A stretch of 64,000 bases of DNA from Hondaea fermentalgiana (GCA_014084085.1 NPFB01000058.1:80510-144509), one strand, 5' to 3'; shown: positions 21,518 to 34,400, counted from the first letter of the stretch. A program made the numbers and translations. The notes: generated by a model from the letters alone, not told the origin.

Positions 21518-21749
21518 CACCACCACATTGGCACATGCCACAAACAACGGAAAAGGATGTAAGATTTTGATAAATTCTTTTGCTGGCTAACGCAGGCATG
21601 GTCTTGGCTCTGCGAGAAATTCACTGTCAATGCAAAGCAAGGCAAGAATCGCGTGCGTGCGTGCGTGCGTGCGTCATATTGTCGAGACCAATAGAGAAAA
21701 GAGACAATTGCGGTCTTGAGGAAAGAATGGGTGATGCTGGCTGGCAAAC

Positions 21750-23261
21750 TCACTGGAGCTTGGCCTGGTAGGCCCGGATGGCATTGGCGAGGCGCTCGAT
21801 GCCAACGCGAATGTCCTCCGCATCATAATAAGAGAAGGAAAGGCGAAGGTAGTTCTTCATGCTGTCACCAAAGCTGGCGCCCGGAAGGAAGCAGACCTTG
21901 TGGTTCTCCGTGGCCTCCACGAGAAGGTCAGCCGCAAGCTGGCCCTCGGGGAGCTTGACGAGAACAAAGTAGCCACCCTGGGGCTTCTCAAAAGTCGTGC
22001 CCTCCGGAAGGAACTCCTCGAGAGCCTTCTCGAGGGTCGAGTAGCGAGTGTAGAGCGTCTCGCGGGTCTTGTCGAGGTGCTTGTCCTGGAGCCCGAGGTC
22101 AATGGCGCGCTGCACAATGCCAAAGATGACCGGGTTGAGGCCACCGCTCGAATCGAGCTGGCCACAGGCAGTGATCTGCGCAAGGATCTCCTTGCTGCCC
22201 TGAAGCCAGCCGGCGCGAAGAGCTGGGGCCAGAATCTTGCTGAACGAGCCCATGCAGAGCACCTTGTCGTGCTTGGCAAAGGTCATCATCGGGGGAGGAG
22301 GGGTAATGTGCGGGAAGGTAAGAAGCTGGTAGACCTCGTCGCAGAGGAGGATGAAGTCGTACTTGGCCGCAAGGGCGGCAAGCTTCTCGCGGCGCTCCGC
22401 GCTCAGGGTGCGGCCGGTCGGGTTGTGCGCCGTAGGCACCACGTACATCAGCTTGGGCACGGGGCCGGCCTCAAGGGCCTGCTCCAGCTTGTACACGTCG
22501 AGGCCCTCCTCGTCCATGGGGATCTGGCGGCAGTTGAGCTTGAAGTCCTTGAAGATAGACTTGGCCAAAAAGTACGTGGGCTCCTCGGCAAAGACGAGGT
22601 CGCCGGCCTGGAGAAAGAGAGAGCAGACGAGCGCCAGCGTGCCGGTGACGCCGTTCGTCAGCATGATCTTCTCCTTGTCGACCTCGTACTGGTAGCGCTC
22701 CGTGAGGAACTTGACCAGAGAGTCGCGGCACTTCTCAAAGCCGTAAAGGTGGCCGTACTGAAGGTAAAGCGGGTCGGTCTCGGCCAGCTTGGCGTTGGCC
22801 GCCTCGCGAATGTAGTCGAGGGGAAGCATCGACGGCGCCGGCTGGCCCACCTTGAAGTTCACCTGGGTGTCCACCGTAGGGACGTCATACTGTGCACGCC
22901 AACGACCAACGTTGAAACGTCCTCACATTCGCCATCGGAAAGTCCGCGCGGAGGTTGATTCGTCGGCGTTAGTTTCCCTATTCCCGACCATGCCAACCAA
23001 GCGTGCTTTCTTGACACATGACACCCATGCCCATCCGAAAGAAGACAAACAAACTTGCGCTCCGCGCTTGAACAAGACCGTAGTAACCTCGAAGGCAGGC
23101 GAAAGTGAGCGGCAGCTGGGTTTCCCGCGTGGCCACATGCCTGCGTGTCTGCGTGCCTCCGAAGGTCTCGTATCCTCTTCGTCCAGCTCATCCCCCCATT
23201 CCCCCCTCCTCTATTCCGTGCCGCGCGATCCGAAGCGACGTACCTGTCCGTAGTCGCCCAT
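21750..23261 (-). CDS. PLP-dependent aminotransferase class I/II (2-aminoadipate/aromatic type), 2 exons
   Basis: Exon 1 is 23244-23261 (ATG plus five codons, MGDYGQ) and exon 2 is 21750-22889. The 354-nt intron starts GTACGT and ends CACAG; the junction is phase 0 and the product is 385 residues. Without exon 1 the frame begins only at a GTG. The fold-type I signature is clear: YGHLYGFEKCRDSL, TNGVTGTLALV, HNPTGR for PLP and substrate contacts, CDEVYQLL, and the Schiff-base lysine K224 in GSFSKILAP. LRLSFSYYD carries the carboxylate-binding arginine. The pattern is nearest to 2-aminoadipate, kynurenine or aromatic aminotransferases of the MocR-related group. Substrate cannot be fixed from sequence. 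No organelle-targeting peptide is seen, so it is probably cytosolic. Confidence 0.9.
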
Positions 23262-24548
23262 CTTGACTGCTCTCGCTGCTGCTGCTCCTGCTGCTGCTGC
23301 TGCTGCTGCTGCTCCTGTCTCGTCTCGATCCGAGTCTGCCTTGCGCGTCCTCGTCGCGCTCCAGGTCGCCCAGACGGTGAATCTCCGCGCAGACGTGTGG
23401 CTGCGAGGCCGCCCGGACGCGGCGCGCCGCGCAGGTTGGGCCTCTTTTTAGGCCGCGCGGCCGCGGTGTCCCAGGATATCCTCCCCCGCCGCCGCGGCGG
23501 CTCTCCCGCAATGCGAGGATATTCGCTGCTTCCACGCGAGGCATTTTTTATTTTATTTGGCGCGGCGCGCGGCGCCTCGAGTTGCCGCGCCGCGCGGGCG
23601 GGCGGAGGACGTCTTCAGGATGGCTTCATCGCGGCCAGGGGGGGACGCGGGTGCGTTCGGAGAACGGGAGGGGCGGTGGAGCTTGATTCTCGGCGCGTGG
23701 TGAAGATGCAGTAGATCAATCATCCGCGAGGTGAAGTTGCCAATCGCTGGGGGTCGGTCGGTCGGTCGGTCGGTCGGTGTCAGTGTGGTGGCCGAAGGTC
23801 TCGCACGGTGTCATTGACAGACCAGCCAATGGCGTGTCTCGCGGCTGGCTGCGGCCGGTGAGGACAGCCTTCACGCTTGTGGGATCAATTTGCCCGGTAC
23901 GGTCGAGTTGCGGTGGCGATTGGGTCTAGTAGGCAACTATGCGCGAGTGCGTATACATAGGCCACGAGATCAAGATGAGCGAAAAGATGAACTGATGTTC
24001 TCTCTCCTTTCCTATCATCGTCTTCTGGCTGGCGAGTGGCCTGCTGCTGCTGGCAGGCGAGACCATTCGAACTCGTCAGCGTGCAACTTGAAGCAACACA
24101 GTGAGAACGGCACTGGGTAGTATCCAGCCTACTACGCACGCACACACCACCCTTGTGGCCAGCCAGGTGATCAGCGATCCGTTAAGAATTGTCAACTCAG
24201 TGACTGACTGACTCCCCAGTCTCAGTGACAGGGTCTCCCACGGTGCGGACACTGTAAACTCAATGGAACATCTGCTGCTGGCTGCGCTCTCAGCGGAAAA
24301 ACTGGCTCTCTTGGTGCATGGGTTCGCAGGCGTACGACTTGCGTCAAACAAGTGAGAGCGCCGCGTTTGGACGCAGGCAAGCGTCGACGCCGAGCTGACG
24401 GCGTTGAGGCACGAAGCACCGTGCGGCCTGCGTGCCTGCGTGCTGGCGTGCTCGCTCGCTCGCCGCAGAGCCAAGTACAGAGCCGTAGGCCAAAGCTCCA
24501 AAGGCACTTGGCCTCTGGCGCATCTGCGCCGTCTTGTGCCAAACGAAA
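23262..24548. other. Divergent intergenic region with several microsatellites
   Basis: About 1.29 kb upstream of two divergent genes. It contains a CTG/GCT run at 23275-23316, probably in the 5' UTR of the aminotransferase, a GGTC run at 23753-23778 and GACTGACTGACT near 24200-24212. No supported gene. Confidence 0.45.
23753..23778. repeat. Microsatellite (GGTC)n
   Basis: About six tandem GGTC/TCGG units, directly visible, in noncoding DNA between the aminotransferase and the MBL/cNMP gene. Confidence 0.85.
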
Positions 24549-27500
24549 ATGGGAAGTGCAGCCACGACGATGAAGAAGCATGACAAATCAAAGGCAAGCG
24601 CCACACCCGTCGCAGGGCAAGGAGAGCAAGCGCAAGAGGCAACGAGCCCTTCGGATCCTGTGAATGGAATGCCAAACTACGGATCTCAAGCAAAACTCGA
24701 CATTTATGGAAGCGGCTCGACGCGGCGAAGTCTGAACGACTCAATGCGTCGCTCGTCCTCCATCCGGGAAAAGAGAGTCTCGATTCAAGAGTCGCCTAGC
24801 AATGGCCTCTTGGCAGCTGTCGCGACACTACACGAAGTTACGGGTGAGGACGAATCCTTGGTGTTCTCCACATATTCATCGCAAAAACTCGACTCGCCAG
24901 ATGTTTCAAAGTCGAACACGTACTCGGAGGACCTTGGGGATCACGAAGAGGAAAAGGAAGACAATGAAGCCGAGGAAAAGGTTTCAAAACGTAGACCCTT
25001 CAAACTGAGCCACATGGGCACCGCTGTGAGTGTAAAGCTCGAAGAAATGCCACAGAGAGACCGCGCCTCCTCGCTAACCATGAGCGGCAAGATTCTCGCC
25101 AAGCGTTCGGCATCATCTGTTTTCCAGGCGTGCGATACCTCGGTTGACGATTTTGCCAAGAAATATCTTGTTTCGCTGCCGCGCGGTGGCCACTGGTGCA
25201 AACTTGGCGACGTTGTGCTCCAATTCGGTTGCCCCCCTGAAACGATCAAAGACTCCATGCAACTGGGTTTGGCTGTCCCGCAATACTTCGTGGTGCTTGG
25301 CAAGCTATTCTCGCGAACAAAGGGCCTCAACTTCGCAGAGCTCGAGTTTCCGGCATATTTTAATTTTTTTATCCGAAAGCAGCGGACCGTGGTCATCACC
25401 ACCGAGGCGATCGAGCAGCGCGTCCGCGCGCTCTTCCAAGAAACACTACTTGGACCGAAAGAAGCAAAAGTAAAACCCGAGGATGACTTTCTGCCCGGTA
25501 CCACGCCGGACTGTTTTCCGAACTTCAGAGCTGAGGGAGAATGGCTCGATGCAGCGCGGAAAACCCTCAAAATCGATGACCTCCTCGAGTTCAAGCAATT
25601 TTCAGAAGCCAACATGGACAATTCGGGCTACTTTAGGACTCTGCGCGCCAGCTTGGACAACAATAAGGTCTCTATCGAGTTCGACCGAGCTGATAAAGTC
25701 TTTCGAGTTCATGCTCCCGATGTTGTGGAAACACCTGGTTTCTTTTCCCTTTTTGGCGAAGAGATCGTGCGGTCTATTGAGGACGACAGCCGCACCGAAG
25801 AAGAGCGGACGCACGTTGACGTACCTTCGCTCATTGGCCTCCCACTGCTTGGAGTGACGATGCTTGGCACCTCGCATGGATTCGATCCGCGTGGGGAGAC
25901 GACAGGATTCGTTGTCTGGGGAAATCGACGCGGCACAATGGTCGATCCCCCTCCGTATGCAATCGAATGTCTCATGCGCCTTGGTATCTCCACGCGCGCA
26001 ATCGACTCGATCGTCCTTACGCACTGCCACAGCGATCATGATGCTGGGACGTTTCGCCGCCTTCTCTTTGACCAGCACATCACCATCTACACCACCACCA
26101 CCATTTTCAACTCCTTCATACGCAAGTACTCGGCTATTACGGGCCTCTCGCAGGAATTTCTGCGCAGTTTGCTCGTTTTTCGCAATGTGTGCATTGACGA
26201 AGAAGTCTACATTCACGGCGTCAAGTGGAAATTCTTCTATTCGCTCCACACCATCCCGTGCATAGGCTTCGCCGTCACCTTGGACGGAAAAACAATCGCA
26301 TACAGTGCCGACACCCACAATGACCCTCACCTCTTTGAGCGCATGTATGAGGACAAGGTGATTGGACAAGGCCGTCTTCAGTCCCTGCAAAGCTTTCCCT
26401 GGGATGCCGACCTTATCTTGCATGAGGCTGGCGTGCCGCCGATTCACACACCCATGAAGCGGCTGGTCGAGCTTCCCGATTCAGTAAAAGCGAACCTCTA
26501 TGTGGTCCACGTTGCCAACAAAGACGTTCCAGCCAACAATGGCCTACGAACCCTCAGCGTCGGAGAAACTGTGGCGCTCGATGTTGAACCGAGCCCTATG
26601 GAGAACGCGATCGAAATCCTTGACGTACTTTCGTCAATCGACATCTTTCATGAGGCATGCCAGAAATTTCGAGACTCGGTCTCCATTCTGCAATATTTCA
26701 ACTTTGAAAAATACGAGGCAGGAGAACGCATTGTCAGGACTGGGGATCCTGGCGACAAATGCTTCGTTCTTATTCGTGGAGCTGCTCGGGTTTCTTGGAC
26801 AGTTAATGGCGTGTCCGACTCCAAGCTCTTCAACGTCGGTGACTACTTCGGGGAGACATCCCTTGTCACAGGTGCGCCACGGAACGCCAACGTCGACGCC
26901 GTCACAGCGGTCTGGGCAGCCACGCTATCTCTTACGCACTTTAATGCGTTGGTGCGTGGGACCTCGATTCGGGAAGATCTCATCTCCCTTTCTGAAACGC
27001 GAAAGACGAACAGCTGGCAGCTAGTATCCAATCACTCCATCCTGGGGAAGCTATCCTCTACTGCAAAGACTCAACTCGAGGTGATCATGGTGGAGCGCCA
27101 CTTCGTTGCAGGCGAAGTGGCGTGGGAGACTGGAGATCACGCTGATTTTGTCATGCTTGTGCAGAGCGGTCTCTTTCACCTGAAATGTGATGCAATGGCC
27201 CTCCGTCGAGATTTAGCCCTCAGCGTCATGGTCGATCCGAATTCTGGGACCTTGCGCATCATGGGTTGCAAGGTTTACCGAAGCCCCAGCAGCGCAGCGC
27301 GTGATCCCGCGATCCCACTTGTTGGCGACAAACAAATTAATGGCACTACCACAGGTATTTCGAGTTCGGAAATGTTAGATGATACCGCCGCTGACTTGGA
27401 GCAATCAGTCGAATCGGCAGAAGCTTATTCTCCAGGATCCTCTGTTAAAAAGCAGTCTCTAAGCGTGAAATTAGGGGTTACAGACAGTCAGAGATCAAGA

Positions 27501-27755
27501 CGCGGGAGTCTCGGGGTCAGGCGCAATGGCGAAACTGATATCGACATACAAGCGAACACGACAGAAGATCTTTGCGGACCAGGAGCGCTTGTTGGAGACT
27601 TTGATGCTGTGTTTGCAAAAGAAACTGTCGCATCCACCTGCTTCTGCGTAGAAGCTGGCACTGCGCTTCTCATACCGGCCAAGAAATGGAAACAGTTCTG
27701 TGGAAGGTATCCTGGTGGCCTGCTGTTCTTCATGGACAAGCATATTACAAGATGA
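24549..27755 (+). CDS. Metallo-beta-lactamase plus cyclic-nucleotide-binding protein (GbpA/GbpB-like)
   Basis: A 1068-residue single-exon protein; the frame opens with TTG, and I start at the first ATG (MGSAATTMKK). After a Ser-rich N-terminus, a zinc-hydrolase domain spans about residues 430-680. It has HCHSDH at 492-497, then SLHTIP, YSADT and DLILHEAG, the metal-ligand order of the RNase Z-like metallo-beta-lactamase fold. A cyclic-nucleotide-binding domain follows at about 710-815. Its phosphate-binding cassette FGETSLVTGAPRNANV keeps the key Glu (E769) and Arg (R778), so it could bind cAMP or cGMP. A second, degenerate domain occupies about 840-1068, split by a Ser-rich insert and lacking a clear cassette. 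Dictyostelium GbpA and GbpB, cyclic-nucleotide phosphodiesterases stimulated by cyclic nucleotides, share this MBL-then-cNB plan. A regulated phosphodiesterase is therefore the best inference; an RNA-processing hydrolase is the alternative. Confidence 0.88.
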   Translation: MGSAATTMKKHDKSKASATPVAGQGEQAQEATSPSDPVNGMPNYGSQAKLDIYGSGSTRRSLNDSMRRSSSIREKRVSIQESPSNGLLAAVATLHEVTGEDESLVFSTYSSQKLDSPDVSKSNTYSEDLGDHEEEKEDNEAEEKVSKRRPFKLSHMGTAVSVKLEEMPQRDRASSLTMSGKILAKRSASSVFQACDTSVDDFAKKYLVSLPRGGHWCKLGDVVLQFGCPPETIKDSMQLGLAVPQYFVVLGKLFSRTKGLNFAELEFPAYFNFFIRKQRTVVITTEAIEQRVRALFQETLLGPKEAKVKPEDDFLPGTTPDCFPNFRAEGEWLDAARKTLKIDDLLEFKQFSEANMDNSGYFRTLRASLDNNKVSIEFDRADKVFRVHAPDVVETPGFFSLFGEEIVRSIEDDSRTEEERTHVDVPSLIGLPLLGVTMLGTSHGFDPRGETTGFVVWGNRRGTMVDPPPYAIECLMRLGISTRAIDSIVLTHCHSDHDAGTFRRLLFDQHITIYTTTTIFNSFIRKYSAITGLSQEFLRSLLVFRNVCIDEEVYIHGVKWKFFYSLHTIPCIGFAVTLDGKTIAYSADTHNDPHLFERMYEDKVIGQGRLQSLQSFPWDADLILHEAGVPPIHTPMKRLVELPDSVKANLYVVHVANKDVPANNGLRTLSVGETVALDVEPSPMENAIEILDVLSSIDIFHEACQKFRDSVSILQYFNFEKYEAGERIVRTGDPGDKCFVLIRGAARVSWTVNGVSDSKLFNVGDYFGETSLVTGAPRNANVDAVTAVWAATLSLTHFNALVRGTSIREDLISLSETRKTNSWQLVSNHSILGKLSSTAKTQLEVIMVERHFVAGEVAWETGDHADFVMLVQSGLFHLKCDAMALRRDLALSVMVDPNSGTLRIMGCKVYRSPSSAARDPAIPLVGDKQINGTTTGISSSEMLDDTAADLEQSVESAEAYSPGSSVKKQSLSVKLGVTDSQRSRRGSLGVRRNGETDIDIQANTTEDLCGPGALVGDFDAVFAKETVASTCFCVEAGTALLIPAKKWKQFCGRYPGGLLFFMDKHITR

Positions 27756-28441
27756 CGATCGAGTAGAAACACAACATCATGCTTCAGGGACGTAGGTCTG
27801 TCTCCAACCTCAACTTTGCATCGCACGCTGTACAGATGAACTGTGCAAAGGGCATGATCAAGCTGGTCGATTGTCGGAGAGCATGCAACGCTTTGCACCC
27901 CAAAACTCCTCCATTTGTCAAGCCAAAGGTAGTTCAAAAATGGAGCCAAAAGCAGCGAGTTTGGGGAATGGCGGCAATGCCTCGCCCCAACTCTCATCAA
28001 AAGCAAGACCGCCTTGGTGAACAAGACGTCTTCCGGTACAGACCGGGCCATGATCATTGGAATATTACAGCATCTCCTTGACTTAATTGTTTGACTTTTC
28101 TGGCCTTGCCTTGGTCAAAAAAATCGATGAAAAGATTTGTAAGGGTTCCCCTCACGTATGCCGTTGTTTCTGATTTTTGATCTGGATTTTGACTAATGCG
28201 AGCAGGAACCAAAGACTGATTAAATGCTCGAAGTTGGGCCCAAAGGTGCGTTTAGGCTATTGGAGAAAGTTTAGTTCTCTTTGTCCAAGAAAGACAGCAA
28301 AATGTAGAAAATAGAACTCAAGCTCAAAGCTTGCTCTTCAACCCGACGGACAAAGAGACATGCATACGACATTCAGTGATAGCTATTCAATTTTTCATTC
28401 CTTTTGCTTTTTACTAGAAACCTACATTCAAATGAATGTTT
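27756..28441. other. Convergent 3' region
   Basis: About 690 bp between the MBL/cNMP stop and the dynein stop, more AT-rich than the coding flanks. A 100-codon plus frame starts at an ATG 24 bp after the upstream stop, but it resembles no family and is probably 3' UTR. Confidence 0.4.
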
Positions 28442-31400
28442 TCAGTCGTCGAGATTCAAAAGACATGCGCAACCCATCATCACCCATGTATTCGGATCCA
28501 CGTCTGTCTTGACTGAGACAGCAAGGACGTAATTCGTTGACATACCGGTCGTGCTAAGAACGCCTTGGCGATCCGAGGTCTTGTACACCGGACAACGATA
28601 ATCGACCGGATCCGGAAGAAAATTGATCTCAGGAACGAGATGCACAGGCGGCAGCGCTGTGAACATTTGGCCCAAAAGAGATTGATCCATAAGCTCTGAC
28701 TCACGATTGAAGCGTGCTCCTTCCATCCACATGCCATATACTAAAACTCCATCCTCCGGAGACTCGACGATCTCCTCAGGCTCCTTGTTGATGATGCTGT
28801 TATTGAAAGTAAGCTCGTCCACCGCTACCTTGTACTTACGGGCATGCGTTTGCAGCGTACCCGTCATGAAGCCCTGAGGGAAGAAGAATGCTTGTAGCGG
28901 GAACGTGACAGGCTGCCCCTCGTACAACCAGGTACGCAAGAACTCCACGCGAAATATCATGTCCTTGACCCAGCTCATGAGCGTTTTGCGTGACGCAAAT
29001 CCTACATTGGCCCAATTCGGAGGCACCTGGTTCACCAAGAATGCGCTGTACATCTTGTCGAGATCGAGACTCATCACAACAAGGCCCTTGATGGCACGCG
29101 CAAGCTCCTTGAGGGTACTGTTCATCGTCCGGATGAGCTTATTGAATTTCACCATCTCCTGCGAGAGCACTGTGTCGAGCGAGGAGATCAGACCCGAATC
29201 CAGAACCACAAACGTGTTTGGCCCAGCAAGCTCCTTGTCGAGAAATTCGGGAACCTGACCTTCAATCTCGGCCACGAGATCGAGTACAATGTCATCCGAG
29301 CTCATTCCCCCGCCCCCACCGGACTCGCGGGGCTGCAGACCCAACATGGTCGTAATCATGTTGGTGCTCTCCGCCTTCTGAAATGTAATCTCCGCGTTTT
29401 TGTGCATTCCAAAGACCTCTGGGTTGTCGACCATAGGAAGCTGCTTCAGGTAGACATTCACCTCGCCAAAACTGCATTCTGGAGGGGCATAATACAAACC
29501 AGACTTGGAAAACTTGTACTCGTCCACAAGAATGCCCGGATTGCAAAACTTTTGCAGAATGCCCATCAAGCACCTCCGATCCCAATCGTCGGTGACGCGA
29601 CCACCGTAGTTAATCTGACCAGTGACATAAAGAAGAGCATCCCATGGAACCGTAGCCTGCTCGTCTAGGAAGCGCCGAAGTGTCTCGCGCGAAGTTTCAA
29701 GATCGGAATCGTTGAATTCATAGCGAATGTTCCACCCCAGCGGACCAAACTTGCGCCGCTCCTGCACCAGCGCATGGAAGAACGAGAATCCAACGAGAAG
29801 TTTCTTCCATGGCTGCGGTTTGAGACAGCCTTCCCAGATCGACTCGCTAACAATATTGTTGTCAAAGCTGCGAATCAGATTGGCGCGAAGACCCTTCGGC
29901 GGCTCGTTGGTGAGCTTGACGCCATTTTGCAGCACCGTCACAGGAAAGTATGTCGCCGGAAAGGAGGTAAGGTAGAGACGAAAGTCTTCGTGAATCACGT
30001 CCTGGTTCTCTTCCAGACCAAGCACAATCTTTTCGAGCGTTGGCATCCACGATTTCGCAAGGTGGCAATTTTGCAAAAGCACCCAGTCGCCATTCTTGAC
30101 AGAGTTCTCAATCAAGCGCTCCGCGTGCGGTCCTTGACCCTGGCCTAGAGAAATGACATGCAGACGTTCGCCGTAGCCTTTCTCCTTTGCGAATTTGAGA
30201 AGCATTGCCGTCGGATCGGCACCCTGAGAGAGAACGAAAATGAGCGGTGTAAAGCGGTTCGTTCCCACGTAAACGTCCTCCATTTGAACAGGCGGGAACT
30301 CCACAAAGCAGCGGCCGAGGCTCTTCTCTACAAAACTATTCATTGCAACCAGCAAGGATTCCTCCTTGACGACCTTGACGAGCATGAGCTTCTGGAATGA
30401 ATTGATCTGCGACTCAAAGTCACCGGGCATATTTTCAAAGTAGGGGCCATCCGACTCGAACCAAGGCCGCCACGTGTCAAAGTCTTCCGCGATAGCAGTC
30501 GCGAGACCCGCGAATGGTCTGTAGGTTTCCTGCGTGGGGTCTTCGGAATCTTCACCTTCTTCTTCGTCGTCGCCATCGTCCTCTTCCGCATTGCCTTCGG
30601 CACCGTCCGAGCTCTTGCGCACAACAAGCTTGAGGTCGCGGTCCATCGCGCAAATGTTGTCCCACTGCGCGTCATTCAACAACTCTGCGTCGACAGCTTC
30701 CACAGGAGGCCCCGGCATATCCGTGCGATCCACGACGCCGGCCCCACGAAGCATTAGCATGAACTCGGGCCGTGAAATACTAACGGCCTCGAGCAGGATC
30801 TGGAAGCAGATGAGACTCGCAAAGAGCGACTTGTGTGTCTCAAAGAGACCGCGCGCGACCTGCGTGAAAATGTACTCCGTCTGCGCTTTAAGCAGATGCG
30901 CGATGCGCCGCTCAAATTCACTCTTGTCGTCCATACCATCATCCGCGGGTTGTGGCAACGTCAAACTCGTGAGGAAGAGCGCTTTGACGAAACTGAGCGA
31001 GTACTGGTACATTGGATCAATCTGAGTGAGGTCCGCGATAACAAAGTAGATGATCGCGCCTCGCGTGGCCACGGGACGATACGAGGCTCGTGCCTCCTCA
31101 ATGCTCACTTGCGTCTTTTTCGACTCCTCGACTCGCTCGTGAATGATTGCTGAGGTCGTCTTGGAGTCGGCAAGAGTGTTAATGAGAACCTCGTCATCAA
31201 GAATGTTGCCTGTCGACTCGGAAAGTAGCTGAAGAATCTTGGCTTCAAGATCCTTCAGCTGCTTTGCGTCTGCAGCCATGGTTGTCACAAGCTTATTCTT
31301 CTTCTCCTCCACGTCAGGACGCTCCGACTTGACGACATCGCCTAGAAGCTGGTCAGTCAACCCGATAAAGGTCACCGTGAAGTTGATGAGGGTAACCTTG

Positions 31401-34400
31401 ATGCAAATCTCCGGCAGATAATGAGGATTCGGCATCTTGGTTGTCATGTAGAACTTGAAATTGTCGTCGTAGTCGATGTCAGAGTCACCGAGGTGGATAA
31501 GCTTCCGTCCACCCTGAAAGAAGACCGCCTTTTGCAACACCGGCTCGAGTGAGGGGTCAATGTGCTCGTCGAGATCCTCAATCAGGACCGGGCGACCAAC
31601 GCGGATGCCGTTCTCTAGCGACCGCAAGAGATTGGGGTTCGACATTTTGATCACCTCGAGGTTATTGACGGACTCGGTGTTTTTAATCCAGCGATTGGCC
31701 TGACCCTGTGGGTCAATCATGAGTGGCCAGCGCTTGCCGCGAAAGACCAGCAAGGCGCTGTCTGCGGATACTGCATCGGACGGCAGACCGTCAATCTGCC
31801 ACGCTCGCAGCTGCACAGGGTTGCCGATCGTGTTTTGCAACGAGGCGCCCTCGGTGCAGGGGATGTTCAGTTCCCGGCACCGGGAAAGCCATTGATCTAC
31901 GAGACGCTTGCGGAAGGGTCCCGTGAATGCGCCATAGTACGAAATGCAGCCAGCCGAAATCATCACGTCGCCGGTGAGGAGTTCCATGTCCTGCGCAATG
32001 TTGACGAGCGTTTGCTTCCAGCGCACGCCTTCGGATTCGAGACCCGATGTGAGCTTTTCCGCGCGCACGAGGCGGTCCTTGGTAAGCTGGCTCTGATCCT
32101 CGAGCTCTTTCTTGGCGGCAAGTGACTCATCGAGCTGTTGCTGGAGCGCCGCTACCTTGTCGCGAACCGCTTGCAACTCGGCCTGCTTTTCGGCGAGAAG
32201 AGCGTTGGCCTGGTCCATCTGCGCATTCATCTCCTTGAGCTTGGCCATTTTGGGCGCCACCTCTTTTGCCACTTCGGAATAGATGTCCATTGCGTGTACA
32301 AACATGCACAGGGAGGTAGCTGCAATCGACACCTTGCGCACGTTTTCGACTTGCATGATCTCCATTCCCACGTATTTTTTGATCTTCTTGAGTGCCGCAG
32401 CGGGGATGTTGTCCTTGTCGTACTCTTTGAGATTCTTCATGAAGTTGGCATCATTGAGTAGCTTCTTGGAATTGTCCCAGTCCGGTTTCGAGCCAAAGAG
32501 AATGCAGATTGCCTCCATGACTGTCTGCACGGCGGGAGGCGGCTTGGCAAAGGACTTGATTTCGGTAATGTCCTTCTTATCAAGGGAGTCGAGTGATTTG
32601 AGCGCGTCATTCAGTGCTGGCATGGCCACATCTAAATCGGCTTGGGCATCGGCTTGCACAGCGCCCACTTCCGCAGCCTGCGCCTTAACGACAGCCTCGT
32701 CCTTTGCGACGCGTTCCTCCACCACGGCAGCTTCTGCCTTATCCTTGTTGACTTGCTCGATCAACTTCTCTGTTTCGGCAGCCTTGACAACCAGGACGGG
32801 CTGCAGCTTGACCAGCTCGGCCTGGAGATCGTCGACAATCTGGTTCGTCTCGTTGAGCTTCTGCACACCCACCTCCATGCGCTTCTCCACCACCTTAAGT
32901 TCCTGACGTTTCTCCGCAAGCATGCTGCGGTAGAGATCGATCAGATCGAGGTAAGACTTGGGTGTCGTGTACACGCGCCTTCGCAGTTTGTCAAAGAACT
33001 CCTCCGAGATTTCAATGACACTCGTATGGATCTCGCCGCAAATACTGACGAGAGACTCGCGCACCTCGGGCGTAACATCGAGCTCTGCAAGAAATCGCTG
33101 GGCCACAGACTGAAGCGCAGACTGCGGCCACTCCATGTACCAGTCAATGGTCGTACAATTGATGAGAGAAGGAAAGTTACGGCAGCGAATGCGCAGCGAG
33201 TCACCTACCGGCGACATGCATAGTACAATGTGCAAGAGATCCCGTACGCGCGCGATAAATTGAAGCCGGCAGTTCTCGCGTGTCTCCGGGATGCCCATCT
33301 CCTTGACCACGGGAATCATATCGTTGAGAATGCGATCCATCTCGTCTTGCGGGAAGAGATTCGGAATCTCACCGCTGTTGAGGATGTTGTTGATGTCCTC
33401 CAGAAAAGCCTCTTCCACAATTTGCGTGTCGGTAAAGAGAAAGACCGTGTTAAGACCCTTGACTCCTGTTTTAATCATGAGCTCCTTGATGTCCTCGTGG
33501 AACTCACCGAGCCCGTAGCCTCGCACGAGCTCGATCTGGAAGCACTCAAAGTCGCTCATAAAACTCGCGAGCCGCGTGCAGCTCTGTTTGCCGCTACCAC
33601 CGACGCCGATCAAGAGTGCGTTACCGCGTGGCTGCCGAATGATGCGCGCGATGCGAGAGATATGCTCGATAGCGTCGCCAAAGAACACCAGGTTCATTTG
33701 CGTTGGATTCGACATGTTGTACTCGTCGAGATTGTCTTCAAGTACTTGCTCGACTTTGGCCTGATCTTTGGCCACCTCGTACATGCGCTCGTCGAAAGCA
33801 AGACCGGGCCGCAGAAAGTCGCAAAACATGATTGGCCAGTCGCTCTCAAAGACCTTTTCGTGGGTCATACTTAGCTTGAGCTGACGGTTCACCAGCTCGA
33901 TCAGCAAGGTCGTAAACCATCGCTTGTCCTCGATATTGATCAAACGGTCATGAAAGACGCGCATGGACTCGTGCATAAAGAGAAGTGCAAAGGTGTCCGG
34001 CTCGGCGCACTTCTTTGCCGGCGTCATGAGGATTCCTTGAAAGACCTTGGACACATCTCGCAAATTAAACGTGTAGTGCGATTTCGCTGGCGTTGGCAAG
34101 AGCTCGAGACTGATGCGCTCAAAGATCTCAACGACGGAGGCGACGATGGGAGCCACGAGATCACGACAGGCGTCATTGGGGAAGGCTTGCGCAAAGCCAC
34201 CGAGAATTGCCTTGAAAATGTGCTGCATTGTCTTGCTCGAGGCAGGGCGCATGCAAAGGATGTTGAAGTGTCGCTTGAAGCGCGGCGTGACGGGGTTGCG
34301 TCCACCACCCGGAGGCGCCGCTGCCACCATGATCATGGTGTCCTCAATGTCCTTCCAAAAGAGCTTGTCGCGGTCGTAAAAGCCCTTCATGTCGAGAAAT

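Larger units (their letters stand above)
20239..21749. other. Intergenic region containing an assembly gap and a motif array
   Basis: About 1.5 kb between the LC8 start and the aminotransferase stop. It holds GC-rich sequence, 100 N at 20705-20804, the GCAAGTGCG array at 20937-21101, a 28-base A run at about 21490-21517 and a GTGC repeat at about 21651-21674. Frames across the N block are artefacts. Sequence may be missing here. Confidence 0.6.

Noticed and set aside
27779..28081. 100-codon ATG frame just after the MBL/cNMP gene
   Set aside because: It begins 24 bp past the stop in the same orientation, with no recognisable family or codon bias; most likely 3' UTR.
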